Assembly (NCBI GenBank): GCA_937924525.1
Contig: CALDSU010000005.1
Span: 248,001 to 312,000, forward strand
Length of the DNA: 64,000 nucleotides
DNA from: an uncultured Bryobacteraceae bacterium
Lineage (GTDB): Bacteria > Acidobacteriota > Terriglobia > Bryobacterales > Bryobacteraceae
Reading direction: 5' to 3'
Of the stretch, positions 51,476-60,843 are shown in pieces. Within the stretch, counting starts at the first letter, position 1, and the number at the start of each line of letters is the position of its first letter. The notes beneath the pieces were generated by a model. The model did not search any database. It was not told the origin of the DNA and worked only from the letters and a program-made list of their open reading frames with translations. A program made the translations under genes and the position numbers.

Positions 51476-52468
51476 TTACTGGTCGAAGCCGAGGTACTGA
51501 ACTTCCTCTTCCAACTCCAGTCCGAACCGCTCCCGGACCCGCTGCTTGAGTTCCGCGATCAGCGTCACCAGTTCCGCAGCCGAACCGCTGCCGTCGTTAT
51601 AGACCAGGTTCGCGTGGTAAGAGGCCACCGCGATGCCCCCCCGGCGCATTCCCTTGGCGCCAGCCTGCTCGAGAAAGTACGCCGCGGGAACTTTGCCTTC
51701 GCGGATCACCGCCGGCGGCACCTCCGCCGCCACCCGGGCGGGAAGTTCCGCAAGCAGGAAGTTCTTGAAAATACTGCCGGCGCATTTCATGCTCGGCGGG
51801 AATTTCTGGTTGCGGATAGCCAGAATTTCCGCGGAAATCTTCGCCAGCTCCCGCGGGTCGCCGGGGAGCAGGTCCAGCGTCACCGACAGAATCACCCAGT
51901 CTTTGTGCGCTTTGAAGCGGCTCTCGCGGTAGCGGAACTCACATTCGGCATTTGTAAACACACGAAGCGAGCAACCGTCAGTAAAGCGGACCTCGCGCAC
52001 CCGCTCGGAGATGGAGTGTCCGTAGGCGCCGGCGTTGCCGTAGATTGCCGCGCCCACCCAGCCGGGAATGCCCGAGAGCGTCTCCAGCCCTTGCAGTCCA
52101 GCCGCGACGGTGGCGTCCACCAGGTCCTGAAGGACTGCGCCCGATGCCGCGCGCGCGGTAGTCCCCTCGATGGTAATCTCGCTGGCCCCGTAGCGCAGCA
52201 CCACGCCGCGGAAGCCGGCGTCGGCGACGATCAGGTTGGTGCCGCCGCCGATCAGGGTGTAAGGTAATCCCGCGGCGCGCAGCGCACCCCAGGCGGCTAC
52301 GAAGGCTTCGGCGTTGGAGGTATCCACCAGCCAGTCCGCCGGGCCGCCCAGCGCGAAGCGAGTGTAGCGGGCGAGCGGTTCATCGCGGAGAATGCGCAGG
52401 TGCGGAATTCCGGCCAGGCGCGCCACGGCCGAAGGCGCGGCGGCTTCGGAGGAGGTCATTAGCCCCAT
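51476..52468 (-). CDS. murB: UDP-N-acetylenolpyruvoylglucosamine reductase
   Basis: This 330-residue FAD enzyme makes UDP-N-acetylmuramate for peptidoglycan. It has the FAD-binding PCMH domain (LARYTRFALGGPADWLVDTSNAEAF, TLIGGGTNLIVADAGFRGVVLR, GLQGLETLSGIPGWVGAAIYGNAGAYG, FRYRESRFK) and the C-terminal substrate domain with AGSIFKNF containing the catalytic Ser, plus AAYFLEQAGAKGMRRGGIAVASYHANLVYNDG. ATGs at 52468 and 52459 are both possible; a TATAAT lies 7 nt before the second, suggesting a leaderless message from 52459. Confidence 0.95.
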   Translation of the reverse strand: MGLMTSSEAAAPSAVARLAGIPHLRILRDEPLARYTRFALGGPADWLVDTSNAEAFVAAWGALRAAGLPYTLIGGGTNLIVADAGFRGVVLRYGASEITIEGTTARAASGAVLQDLVDATVAAGLQGLETLSGIPGWVGAAIYGNAGAYGHSISERVREVRFTDGCSLRVFTNAECEFRYRESRFKAHKDWVILSVTLDLLPGDPRELAKISAEILAIRNQKFPPSMKCAGSIFKNFLLAELPARVAAEVPPAVIREGKVPAAYFLEQAGAKGMRRGGIAVASYHANLVYNDGSGSAAELVTLIAELKQRVRERFGLELEEEVQYLGFDQ

Positions 52469-52472
52469 TATA
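52467..52472 (-). promoter_or_regulatory. perfect -10 element at the murB start
   Basis: TATAAT on the minus strand is followed by GGGGCTA and the ATG at 52459, the spacing of a leaderless promoter. No good -35 element is seen. Confidence 0.4.
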
Positions 52473-52510
52473 GGGAGGCCGATCGAGCGTACACTCGAAG
52501 TTTGGGAAAC

Positions 52511-53044
52511 ATGCGTTGGGCGGGATGGACGGCCATGGGCCTGCTGCTGCTGGCCGGGTGCCAGCGGCATGACCTTGTTCAGGGAGAGACCGACGAGGGA
52601 GAAATCACCCTGGCAAGCGCGCTGCCGATGTCTGAAACCGGGCTGGAGCGGCAGTTGCTCTCGGGCTTCTATGCGCCGGAGCCCGGCGGGTGGCGATGGA
52701 CGGCCAGCAAGTTCAGCGCGGCCCTGGGGGTGCCGCCCGGCGCGCGCGCGCACGGTGGCCGGCTGGTGCTTTCCGTTTACGCTGCGCCGCCCCTGATCGC
52801 CCGCTTCGGCAGCCAGACTCTGGCCGTCAAGGTGGCGGGACAGACGCTGCCTCCCGAAACCTTCCGCGGCGCGGGCGAGTACATCTACGCACGCGACCTG
52901 CCGCGCGAGTGGCTGGACGCCGACAGCGTGCTGGTGGAAGGCGAACTCGACCGTTTCGGCCGCCCGGGCGAATTCGACGGTCGGGAACTGGGGCTGATCG
53001 TGCGCTCGCTCGCGCTGGCACCGAAGGAGGATGCGAAACCTTGA
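52511..53044 (+). CDS. lipoprotein of unknown function
   Basis: This 177-residue protein has a lipoprotein signal ending in the lipobox LLLLAGC (RWAGWTAMGLLLLAGCQRHD), so it is probably anchored in a membrane through its acylated Cys. The mature part forms a beta-rich domain (GGWRWTASKFSAALGVPPGARAHGGRLVLSVYAAPPLIARFGSQTLAVKVAGQTL ... GEYIYARDLPREWLDADSVLVEGELDRFGRPGEFDGRELGLIVRSLAL) resembling a carbohydrate-binding sandwich. I recognise no named family. It is divergent to murB within a 42-bp gap and overlaps the next gene by 4 bp (TTGA). Confidence 0.7.
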   Translation: MRWAGWTAMGLLLLAGCQRHDLVQGETDEGEITLASALPMSETGLERQLLSGFYAPEPGGWRWTASKFSAALGVPPGARAHGGRLVLSVYAAPPLIARFGSQTLAVKVAGQTLPPETFRGAGEYIYARDLPREWLDADSVLVEGELDRFGRPGEFDGRELGLIVRSLALAPKEDAKP

Positions 53045-53733
53045 AAACGCCGTTTGCCGGTTTTCCGGAGGAAGGCATCGCTTTCTTGCGGGCCCTGAAA
53101 AAGCACAACCGCCGCGAGTGGTTTCAGCCGCGCAAGGAACTGTTCTCCGAGCAAGTGCTGCGGCCCATGGTCGGGCTGGTCGAGGCGATCCAGCGCGGCT
53201 TGCTGCCCATCGCCCCGGACTATGCCCACGGCGATCCTCGCAAGGCGGTGTACCGCATCTACCGGGATACGCGCTTTTCGGCGGACAAGACGCCGTACAA
53301 GACGCATATCGCGGCCTCGCTGACCCGCGCTGGCCTAGATAAAGGGAGCAGCCCGGGCATTTACTTCAGCGTGGGTCCGGACGAGATCGAAGCCGGCGGC
53401 GGCTGGTACCTGCCGCAGCCCCCGCAGGTGTTGGCTGTGCGGAACGCGATTGCCGCCGAACCGGCTCGTTTTCGCCGTATTGTCGAGGCGCCTGCGCTGA
53501 CGAAGCGGTTCGGCGGCTTGCAGGGAGCACGGCTGACGCGCCCGCCCAAGGGATTCGCCCCCGATCATCCGGCGGCGGACTATCTGAAGTTCAAGCAGTT
53601 CTTTGTGTACACCACGCTGGATCCGAGTCTGGCGGTGACGCCCAGGTTATATACAGAGCTGATGGCGCATATCCGCGCGATGCTGCCGCTGGTGGACTTC
53701 CTCAGCGAGGCGGCGGGCGGTGGGCGCGCGTAG
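53041..53733 (+). CDS. DUF2461 family protein
   Basis: This 230-residue protein matches the DUF2461/TIGR02453 family: FAGFPEEGIAFLRALKKHNRREWFQPRKELFSEQVLRPM, DPRKAVYRIYRDTRFSADKTPYKTHIAASL and PGIYFSVGPDEIEAGGGWYLPQPPQVLAVRNAI. The function of the family is unknown. The start is a TTG that shares bases with the stop of the lipoprotein gene (TTGA), fixing the start by coupling. The next gene begins 18 bp downstream. Confidence 0.9.
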   Translation: MKTPFAGFPEEGIAFLRALKKHNRREWFQPRKELFSEQVLRPMVGLVEAIQRGLLPIAPDYAHGDPRKAVYRIYRDTRFSADKTPYKTHIAASLTRAGLDKGSSPGIYFSVGPDEIEAGGGWYLPQPPQVLAVRNAIAAEPARFRRIVEAPALTKRFGGLQGARLTRPPKGFAPDHPAADYLKFKQFFVYTTLDPSLAVTPRLYTELMAHIRAMLPLVDFLSEAAGGGRA

Positions 53734-53751
53734 AGCCGGCGGAGGCGGAAG

Positions 53752-55163
53752 ATGCCGCTCGAGGACCTGAACCGGTTCGGGAAACGCATGCTGGCGGGCT
53801 ATGCCCTGGTGCTGGCGTATCAGCTTCTCCTGCCCCCCATCGTCGGCCTGGCGGACAACGGCGACTACGCCGTGGTGATGGACCTGTTCAAGCTCGAACC
53901 GGTGAACGGCGGCCGCGAGGATCTGTACTTCCGCTATCTCGTTCCGAAATACCGCCGGGAGGCTCAGCGGAAACCGGAGGTGGTGCTGCTGACGACCGCG
54001 CATCGGACGCTGGCGCCCGCCTGGCTGCTGAATCACGTGGTTTCCAAGGACGGTTACTTTGACCTCCGCTGGACGGGCTTGACGCATGGCCTGATGGCGG
54101 CCGCCGCACTGGCGCTGGTGCTGCCCCTGCTGCAAAACGTGCCCGGCTGGCGGAGGACGGCGCTGGCGGCAACTTTGCTGCTGGTCTACTGCGACCCGCA
54201 GTATGTGGCGCAGATGAATTCGTTCTACACCGACGCCACGGCGTTCGCCTACCTGATGCTGGCGGTGGCGTGCTACCTGCGGCGGCTGTACGGGGCGGGC
54301 GACCCGCGCCGGAACGCGTGGGGACTGGCGCTGTCCTTGGGGATGTTCGCCGCCGCCAAGTCCCAGCATGCGCTGCTCGCCGGGCCGCTGGTGGCGCTGC
54401 TGGCCGGGCAGCACGCCCCGCTGGCCCCCTTGGGACGCCGCGGCAGAATCGCGGCGCTGGCCGCGCTGGGACTCGCCGGCGCGGTTTGCCTTGGCTTCAC
54501 TCCGCGCGCCTACACCGCGCAGGCTTTCTACAACGTGGTGTTTCTCGAACTGCTGCCTCGGGCGGCGGACAAACCCGCCGTGCTGCGCGAGCTGGGGCTG
54601 AAGCAGGAGTGGATCGTCTACTCGGGGACTGGCGCTTACACCCCCGGCGCGGCCCTCCGCGAGGAGACGTTCCGCCAGGAGTTCCTGGCGCGCGCATCGC
54701 ACCTGCGGCTGGCGGGCTATTTCCTGCGCCATCCGGGGCAGGCATGGGTGCTGATCAAGCTGGGAATGATCGAAGCGGCCTACCAGCGCCCCTACATCGG
54801 TAATTTCGCAAACAGGAGGGACTGCCTCCGTCGCACAAGAGCGAGGCGTTCTACCTGTGGAGCCGGTGGAAGTACCTTGGGTTTCGCGACCGGCCGGTTC
54901 TCCAGTTCAGTTACGCGGTGGCCGTGGCGGCGCTCGCCGCTCTCCTGGCCTGGCGCAAGCGGCCCGAACTGTTTCCGGCCGTCCTCACGCTGGCAGTGAT
55001 GGCGGCCATCGAACTGGGGTTGGGCGCCCTGGCGGACGTCGCCGAGACCACCCGCCACCTGTTTCTGTACCTCGCGCTGATCGATCTGCTGGCCGTGGCG
55101 GCCGTATGCCTGATGGCGCTCCCCGGGACCCGCGGACGGGCGCCCGCGCCGGCCGTCGCCTGA
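53752..55163 (+). pseudogene. polytopic membrane protein gene with a one-base frameshift
   Basis: The gene encodes an integral membrane protein of the size and helix pattern of lipid-linked-sugar glycosyltransferases (LVLAYQLLLPPIVGLADNGDYAVVMD, ALALVLPLLQNV, AYLMLAVACYL, ALAALGLAGAVCLGF). I do not assign a family. Frame 1 is sensible to IEAAYQRPYIGNFA at about 54810, then turns into Arg/Ser-rich nonsense ending at 54999. Frame 3 continues naturally as KQEGLPPSHKSEAFYLWSRWKYLGFRDRPVLQFSYAVAVAALAALLAWRKRPEL and ends in two more membrane helices at 55163. One missing A in GCAAACAGG restores a 470-residue protein. A sequencing error or a recent real mutation are both possible. Confidence 0.8.
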
Positions 55164-55174
55164 ACCGCGCGCCC

Positions 55175-56887
55175 CTAGTCGTGACCGTTCGATTCCAGAA
55201 ATGCCCGCAACCGGTAGCTCCGGCTGGGATGACGCAGTTTGCGCAACGCCTTGGCTTCGATCTGCCGGATCCGTTCCCGCGTGACCGCGAAATTCTGCCC
55301 AACCTCTTCCAGCGTGTGCTCGCTGCCATCCTCCAGGCCGAAACGCATGCGCACGATCTTCTCTTCGCGCGGCGTTAGCGTCTTCAACACCTGCGCGGTC
55401 TGTTCGCGCAGATTCAGGTTGATCACCGCCTCCGACGGCGACACCACCCCGCGGTCGATCAGAAAATCGCCCAGGTGCGATTCTTCTTCCTCGCCCACCG
55501 GCGTCTCCAGCGAAATCGGCTCCTGCGCGATCCGCATCACCTTGCGGATTTTCGAGACCGGCAACTCCATCCGTTTGGCCAGTTCCTCGTTGGTGGGCTC
55601 GCGTCCCAGTTCCTGCACCAGTTGCCGCGTAGTCCGGATCAGTTTGTTGATGGTCTCGATCATGTGGACCGGGATCCGGATGGTCCGCGCCTGGTCGGCG
55701 ATGGCGCGCGTGATGGCCTGCCGCACCCACCAGGTGGCGTACGTCGAGAATTTGTAGCCGCGGCGGTATTCGAACTTGTCCACCGCCTTCATCAGGCCGA
55801 TGTTGCCTTCCTGAATCAGGTCGAGGAATTGGAGGCCGCGATTGGTATAGCGCTTGGCGATGGAGACCACCAGGCGCAGGTTCGCCTCGATCAATTCGTT
55901 CTTCGCCGCTTCCGCTTCAGCCTCCCCGCGCTGGATAATCTGGAGCGTGCGGCGCAGGTCGGTCGCGCTGGCGCCGAATTGTTCTTCCAGCTCCTGCATG
56001 CGCTGGCTGTGCGAGCGCTGCTCTTTGCGCAGTTCCTTGGCCGCTTCGGCGCGCTCGCCTTGCGGGCCCTCGAGTTCGCGCTGGGTGCGGGCGATGTCGC
56101 GCTCCACCGGCCGGAGCAACTCCACCGCCTGGCGCACGGTCTCGGTGAAGTAGCGGGTGGCGGCCGTGCTGAGGCGCATCGATCGCACGGCCTGTGAAAT
56201 CCTCACCAGCGTGCGGCCCAACTCCCAGCGCAGTTTGCGGCCCTGCTTCACCTTCGTCCGCGGCATGCTCGCCAGGCGCTGCCGCGCCTGGTTCGCTTTC
56301 TTGTGCAGCCGCGCGATTTCGTCGATGGCCGCCAGGACCCGCTGCCGGCGCTCCTCGACGGCCTCATCGGAAACCGTCGGCTCGGAAAAATGCGTGAAGT
56401 CCCGAATCAGCGCCGGGTTGGCCCGAAACTCATCGGCGAGCGCGAGGATCTTCTGCACCACCAGGGGCGACCGGGACAGCGCGCGCATCACCGCGTTCTG
56501 GCCACGCTCGATCCGGCGGGCGATCTCTACCTCGCCTTCCCGCGTCAGCAGCGAAACCGCGCCCATTTCCCGCAGGTACATGCGGACGGGGTCGTTCGTT
56601 TTATCGCCGACGCCCGGAGGCAGTTCCAGGTCGAGAGCCGCCTCGCCGTCCTCGCCTTTGAAGTCCCCTTCCTCCAACAACTCGAGCGGACTTTGCTCGA
56701 ACTCTCCGAGGAATTCTTCCAGATCGCCGCCTCCCGGCAAGTCACCGGGCAGATCTTCGCTCACTTCGTCGTAAAGCGCGAACCGCTTATCTTTACGGAC
56801 CTCCATGATCTGCCTTTCCGGGCGCGAGGCCTTCCTACCCTTCCGGCGCCGGGCGCGCCGGCCCAAAATCTTCTGCCAATTGTACAC
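55175..56887 (-). CDS. rpoD: housekeeping RNA polymerase sigma factor
   Basis: This 570-residue sigma-70 has a short acidic N-terminus ([24 protein letters not shown]), region 1.2 ([31 protein letters not shown]), a non-conserved helical insert, region 2 ([74 protein letters not shown]), region 3, and region 4 with the -35 recognition helix ([28 protein letters not shown]). It follows dnaG after 4 bp, reproducing the dnaG-rpoD part of the macromolecular-synthesis operon. The ATG at 56887 gives a basic leader ([13 protein letters not shown]); ATG at 56806 ([15 protein letters not shown]) is the alternative. Confidence 0.97.
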   Translation of the reverse strand: MYNWQKILGRRARRRKGRKASRPERQIMEVRKDKRFALYDEVSEDLPGDLPGGGDLEEFLGEFEQSPLELLEEGDFKGEDGEAALDLELPPGVGDKTNDPVRMYLREMGAVSLLTREGEVEIARRIERGQNAVMRALSRSPLVVQKILALADEFRANPALIRDFTHFSEPTVSDEAVEERRQRVLAAIDEIARLHKKANQARQRLASMPRTKVKQGRKLRWELGRTLVRISQAVRSMRLSTAATRYFTETVRQAVELLRPVERDIARTQRELEGPQGERAEAAKELRKEQRSHSQRMQELEEQFGASATDLRRTLQIIQRGEAEAEAAKNELIEANLRLVVSIAKRYTNRGLQFLDLIQEGNIGLMKAVDKFEYRRGYKFSTYATWWVRQAITRAIADQARTIRIPVHMIETINKLIRTTRQLVQELGREPTNEELAKRMELPVSKIRKVMRIAQEPISLETPVGEEEESHLGDFLIDRGVVSPSEAVINLNLREQTAQVLKTLTPREEKIVRMRFGLEDGSEHTLEEVGQNFAVTRERIRQIEAKALRKLRHPSRSYRLRAFLESNGHD

Positions 56888-56891
56888 CTAC

Positions 56892-58619
56892 TCAGCGGCT
56901 TTGGAGCCGGCCAAGCTGGTGCGTCAATTCCATCGCTTCCTCCAGGCGGCCCCCTGCGGCCGCCTCCCGAATCCTTTGCTTCAACTCCGCCACTTCCGAT
57001 TCCCGTTCGCGCCGCTCGAGCGCGCGGACGCACTCCCACGCCTGTTCCAGCGACACTTCCGCTTCTTCGGCCAGAATCAACCGGTCCAGCCGGGTCTGAT
57101 CGCTTTCCTTCAGGCGCGCGCGCAGCGCCCCATAGTCAAACGCGGCGTCCGCCTCGGCCAGCGCCAGAATCTGTTCGAAGACCGGCCAGGACGCGAACCG
57201 CCGCAGCGACGGCAGGCCGGCCAAGGCCGGGGCCAGCTGCCGCCGCGCCTCCGCGTCGCGAATCAACAGCGGCAACAGGTGCCGTTCCGTGAAGTGCGGC
57301 GTCTCTTCCACCGGGCGAAGCGCCGCGCCCCGTCGCGCGGCCGCCCGGCGGAAATTCTCCAGCACCAGGCCCGGGGTCACGCCCAGGTAGCTGGCGACTT
57401 CCGCGGCGATCGCCGCCCGTTTGATCTCGTCCGGCACGCGTTGAATGGCTGGCAGCAGAAACTGGAACGCCTGCGCCGTGCCCTCCGGGGTGCGTACATC
57501 GAAACGCGCCCGCGCCCGGTCGCACAACCACAAGAAGTAATCGCGCGCCCCCTCCAGCCGCTTCCGGTACGCCTCCGCCCCGCGCTGGCGGCAATATTCG
57601 TCCGGATCCAGGTCCGCGTCCAATTCCACCAGGCGCGTGTCCATCCCCTCTTCCAGCAGCAACTGGATCGACCGCTCTGCCGCGTCCGCACCCGCGGTGT
57701 CCGGATCGAAATTGACCACAATCCGGCCGGCGTGCCTTTTCAACGCCTGGATCTGCGCCGCCGTCAAAGCCGTGCCGCAACTGGCCACCACTTCCCGCAC
57801 GCCCGCCGCCCACACGCCCAGCACGTCCATGTAGCCTTCCACCAGCACCGCCCGTCCTTGCTTCCGCACCGCCTCCTTCGCCCGGTGCAGATTGAACAGG
57901 ACCTGGCTCTTTTCGTAGATCGCCGTCTTCGGCGAGTTCAAATACTTCGGCTCGTCTCCCGCCGCCAGCGTCCGCCCGCCAAAGCCGATCACTTTCCCGG
58001 ACTCGCTGTGAATCGGAAACATCAGCCGGTGGCGGAACCGGTCGTACCACCCGCTGCCGTCCTGGCGCTCGAGCAACAGGCCGGATTGCGCCAGCGCGTC
58101 CCGCGGCAGTCCTTCCCGTTCCAACGCGCGCACGAGCGACTGCCCGCCCCGCTCCGCGTAACCCAAGCCGAATTCTCTCGCCAAATCCTCTCCCACGCCG
58201 CGCCGCTCGAGGTAGGCGCGGGCTTCCGCGCCTGCCGGCGAAGCCAGGTTGCGCTGGAACAGGTCCGCCGCGATCTCGTGCATCCGGTAGACCGCGCTCC
58301 GCAACTTAGTTTCCTCATCGGCATATTCGCTGCGCTTGGGGAGGGGAATGCCGTGTTGCTCGGCCAGCCGCCGCAGCGCCTCCGGAAAGCTCAGCCCCTC
58401 CATCCGCATCACGAACTTGAAGACGTCGCCCCCCTCGCCGCAGCCGAAGCACTTGTAGAACTGGTGGTCGCCATGCACCCGAAACGACGGAGTCTTTTCG
58501 GTATGAAAGGGGCACAGGCCCACGTACGCGGAACTATTGCCGACGCGCTTGAGCCGCACATACTCGCCCACGACGCGGACGATATCCACGGAGGACTTGA
58601 CGTGCTGCGCGAAATCCAT
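56892..58619 (-). CDS. dnaG: DNA primase
   Basis: This 575-residue primase makes RNA primers at the replication fork. It has the N-terminal zinc domain (C36, H39, C57, C60 in CPFHTEKTPSFRVHGDHQFYKCFGCGEGGD), the catalytic core with the PRIM basic motif (RFRHRLMFPIHSESGKVIGFGGR), the Toprim Glu in VLVEGYMDVLG, the DxD metal site in VVNFDPDTAGADAAERSIQLL, and a C-terminal helicase-binding region. rpsU is missing upstream; a sulfatase gene ends 26 bp before the start, so the classical rpsU-dnaG-rpoD order is broken. Confidence 0.97.
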   Translation of the reverse strand: MDFAQHVKSSVDIVRVVGEYVRLKRVGNSSAYVGLCPFHTEKTPSFRVHGDHQFYKCFGCGEGGDVFKFVMRMEGLSFPEALRRLAEQHGIPLPKRSEYADEETKLRSAVYRMHEIAADLFQRNLASPAGAEARAYLERRGVGEDLAREFGLGYAERGGQSLVRALEREGLPRDALAQSGLLLERQDGSGWYDRFRHRLMFPIHSESGKVIGFGGRTLAAGDEPKYLNSPKTAIYEKSQVLFNLHRAKEAVRKQGRAVLVEGYMDVLGVWAAGVREVVASCGTALTAAQIQALKRHAGRIVVNFDPDTAGADAAERSIQLLLEEGMDTRLVELDADLDPDEYCRQRGAEAYRKRLEGARDYFLWLCDRARARFDVRTPEGTAQAFQFLLPAIQRVPDEIKRAAIAAEVASYLGVTPGLVLENFRRAAARRGAALRPVEETPHFTERHLLPLLIRDAEARRQLAPALAGLPSLRRFASWPVFEQILALAEADAAFDYGALRARLKESDQTRLDRLILAEEAEVSLEQAWECVRALERRERESEVAELKQRIREAAAGGRLEEAMELTHQLGRLQSR

Positions 58620-58645
58620 CGCTCTCTCACCCCGCGCTTTTATTC

Positions 58646-59971
58646 TCACCCCGCGTCGGCGCGCACTTCCCGGCGCAGCTCGCGCAGCGTGGCGGCCATT
58701 TTCCGCGCCCGCGCCGGTTCGCGCTCGGCTAGGTTGTGCCGCTCGGTGAGGTCGGCCCGGAGATGGTACAGCTCGAACGTCTGCCCGTCCCCGTGGGCGA
58801 GCAGCTTCCAGTCGCCATCGCGAATCGCCGCTTTCGGCGCGCCCAGCGCCCGGTCGTATTCCCAGTAAATCGGCCGCTCGCGCCGCAAGGGCTGGCCGCT
58901 CAGCAGCGGCAGCAGCGACACGCCGTCGATGGCCCGGCCGCGGGGAGGAGACACGCCCGCCGCTGCGCAGAACGACGGCAACAGGTCGGTGTTGCACACG
59001 GCTTCGTCGCAGATCTGCCCGGGCGTCGCGCGGCCTGGCCAGCGCAAGATGCCTGGCACTCGGATGCCTCCTTCATATAAGTGTAGTTTCATTCCCCGCA
59101 ACGGACCGGGACTGCCGTGGGACCGCCAGGCGCCCGGGTACCGGTTCAGCGTCTCCGGCCCGTTGTCACTCGTGAAGAAGACCAGCGTGTTCGCCGTCAG
59201 ATTCCGCCGGTCGAGCGCGGCGAGCAGGCGTCCCGCCGCCTGGTCGATATTCGTGACGTTGGCGTGGTGCAACGCCTCCCCGCGCCGCCTCGCCCCCGGA
59301 TACTGTTCCACAAGCGCTGCCGGCGCATCGATCGGCTCGTGCGGTTCGTGAAAGCACACGTGCAAGAAGAACGGACGCCCGGCCGCCGGGCCATCCAGCC
59401 ACCGGATCGCCTCGTCCACGATCAAGTCGCACGAGAAGCCTTCCAGCTTGCCCGCCGGCTTCCCGTTCCGGACAAAGTTGTCCGGATGGCGGTGGCTGGG
59501 CGCGGCGTTGTTCTGCGTCGCAAACCAGTGATCGAATCCGTGATCGCCGGGCTGCGGCTGTTCCGGCGAGTTGAACAGGCCGTTGAGGTGCCACTTGCCC
59601 ACCAGCGCGGTCGCGTAGCCGGCCTGCCGCAGCAGGGCCGCCACGGTGATCTCCCGCCGGCTCAGGTGCAGCGGCGACCCCGCCGGGATCCAGTCGGTGA
59701 TGCCCAGCCGGTACGGCGTCCGGCCGGTCAGCAGTCCGCCGCGCGAGGGCGAGCACACCGGCGCGGAGGCGTAGCAACTGGTGAAACGCACCCCTTCCTC
59801 CGCCAGCCGGTCCAGGTGCGGCGTCCGGATCGCCGGGCTGCCGAAGCAGCCCAAATCTCCGTACCCAAGGTCGTCACAGAACAGCACCAGAAGATTGGGC
59901 GGCGCGGACCCGGCGCCGAAGCAACTCGCCGCCGCCGCTCCCAGAAATCCGCGTCTGCTCAGCCGCGTCAT
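58646..59971 (-). CDS. Tat-exported formylglycine-dependent sulfatase
   Basis: This 441-residue enzyme hydrolyses sulfate esters. It carries a twin-arginine signal (RLSRRGFLGAAAASCFGAG), metal ligands in NLLVLFCDDLGYGDLGCFG, the formylglycine motif CxPSR (C73 in CSPSRGGLLTGR), VGKWHLNG, FFLHVCFHEPH and the FTSDNG metal site. The Cys must be converted by a formylglycine-generating enzyme, which is not encoded in this window. It resembles planctomycete and acidobacterial polysaccharide sulfatases. It lies directly upstream of dnaG on the same strand. Confidence 0.95.
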   Translation of the reverse strand: MTRLSRRGFLGAAAASCFGAGSAPPNLLVLFCDDLGYGDLGCFGSPAIRTPHLDRLAEEGVRFTSCYASAPVCSPSRGGLLTGRTPYRLGITDWIPAGSPLHLSRREITVAALLRQAGYATALVGKWHLNGLFNSPEQPQPGDHGFDHWFATQNNAAPSHRHPDNFVRNGKPAGKLEGFSCDLIVDEAIRWLDGPAAGRPFFLHVCFHEPHEPIDAPAALVEQYPGARRRGEALHHANVTNIDQAAGRLLAALDRRNLTANTLVFFTSDNGPETLNRYPGAWRSHGSPGPLRGMKLHLYEGGIRVPGILRWPGRATPGQICDEAVCNTDLLPSFCAAAGVSPPRGRAIDGVSLLPLLSGQPLRRERPIYWEYDRALGAPKAAIRDGDWKLLAHGDGQTFELYHLRADLTERHNLAEREPARARKMAATLRELRREVRADAG

Positions 59972-60047
59972 GGCGTCTCCTCGCGTTCCCCGCGCCCGTT
60001 TTGGCGGGAACTCTCCATGGTAGCGTCCAATGCGAGAATAAGTGCTT

Positions 60048-60815
60048 ATGCCTTTGCTGGAAGACCGCCTGGCCCTGGTGATGGGCATCGCCAATAAGTG
60101 GAGCCTGGCGTACGCGATCGCCCAAGCCTTCAGCCGCGAGGGCGCGCGGCTGGTCCTCACGTATCTGGGCAGCCATCAGAAAGAGGCGCTCGAATCGCTG
60201 GCGGCCGGACTGAACGTGAGAGCCGTGCTGCCCTGCGACGTCACCAAGGAAGACGAAGTGGAAGCGCTGGGCCGCTCGCTGGACGCGCTGGGGGAGCCGT
60301 TGTCCGCCGTGGTCCACAGTCTCGCCTTCGCCAACCGGGAAGACCTGGCGGGAGAGTTCGTCGCGACCAGCCGCTCCGGCTTCCTGCTGGCGCAGGAGGT
60401 GAGCGCGTATTCGCTGGTGGCCGTGGCGCGCACGGCGGCGCCGCGAATGCCGGCGGGCGGGTCGATCACCACCCTGAGCTATCTGGGCGCGGTCCGCGTG
60501 GTGCCGCACTACAACGTCATGGGCGTGGCGAAGGCATCGCTGGAAGCTGCGGTGCGTTACCTCGCCAGCGACCTTGGGGCGAAGGGGATTCGCGTCAACG
60601 CGATCTCCGCCGGCCCCGTGAAGACCGCGTCGGCGCGGGCGATCAAGGATTTTTCGGGCGTACTCGAGACCGTGGCCCGGCGCGCGCCGCTGCGCCGGAT
60701 CACCGAACCGGGCGAGGTGGCCGACGCGGCGGTGTTCCTGGCCAGCGCGTTGGGGCGCGGGGTGACCGGCAACGTGCTGTATGTGGATTCCGGCATGCAA
60801 ATCATGGGCATGTGA
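60048..60815 (+). CDS. fabI: enoyl-[acyl-carrier-protein] reductase (FabI)
   Basis: This 255-residue NADH-dependent enzyme completes each fatty-acid elongation cycle and is the target of triclosan. FabI features are VMGIANKWSLAYAIAQAF in place of the TGxxxGIG of ordinary SDRs, VHSLAFANREDLAGEFVATSR, TLSYLGAVRVVPHYNVMGVAKASLEAAVRYLA with the Y155-x6-K162 pair plus Y145, and the ending GVTGNVLYVDSGMQIMG. The ATG at 60048 is used rather than the GTG two codons earlier. It stands divergent to the sulfatase. Confidence 0.96.
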   Translation: MPLLEDRLALVMGIANKWSLAYAIAQAFSREGARLVLTYLGSHQKEALESLAAGLNVRAVLPCDVTKEDEVEALGRSLDALGEPLSAVVHSLAFANREDLAGEFVATSRSGFLLAQEVSAYSLVAVARTAAPRMPAGGSITTLSYLGAVRVVPHYNVMGVAKASLEAAVRYLASDLGAKGIRVNAISAGPVKTASARAIKDFSGVLETVARRAPLRRITEPGEVADAAVFLASALGRGVTGNVLYVDSGMQIMGM

Positions 60816-60843
60816 CCGGCGAAGGGTCTGCCGCCACGCCGCG

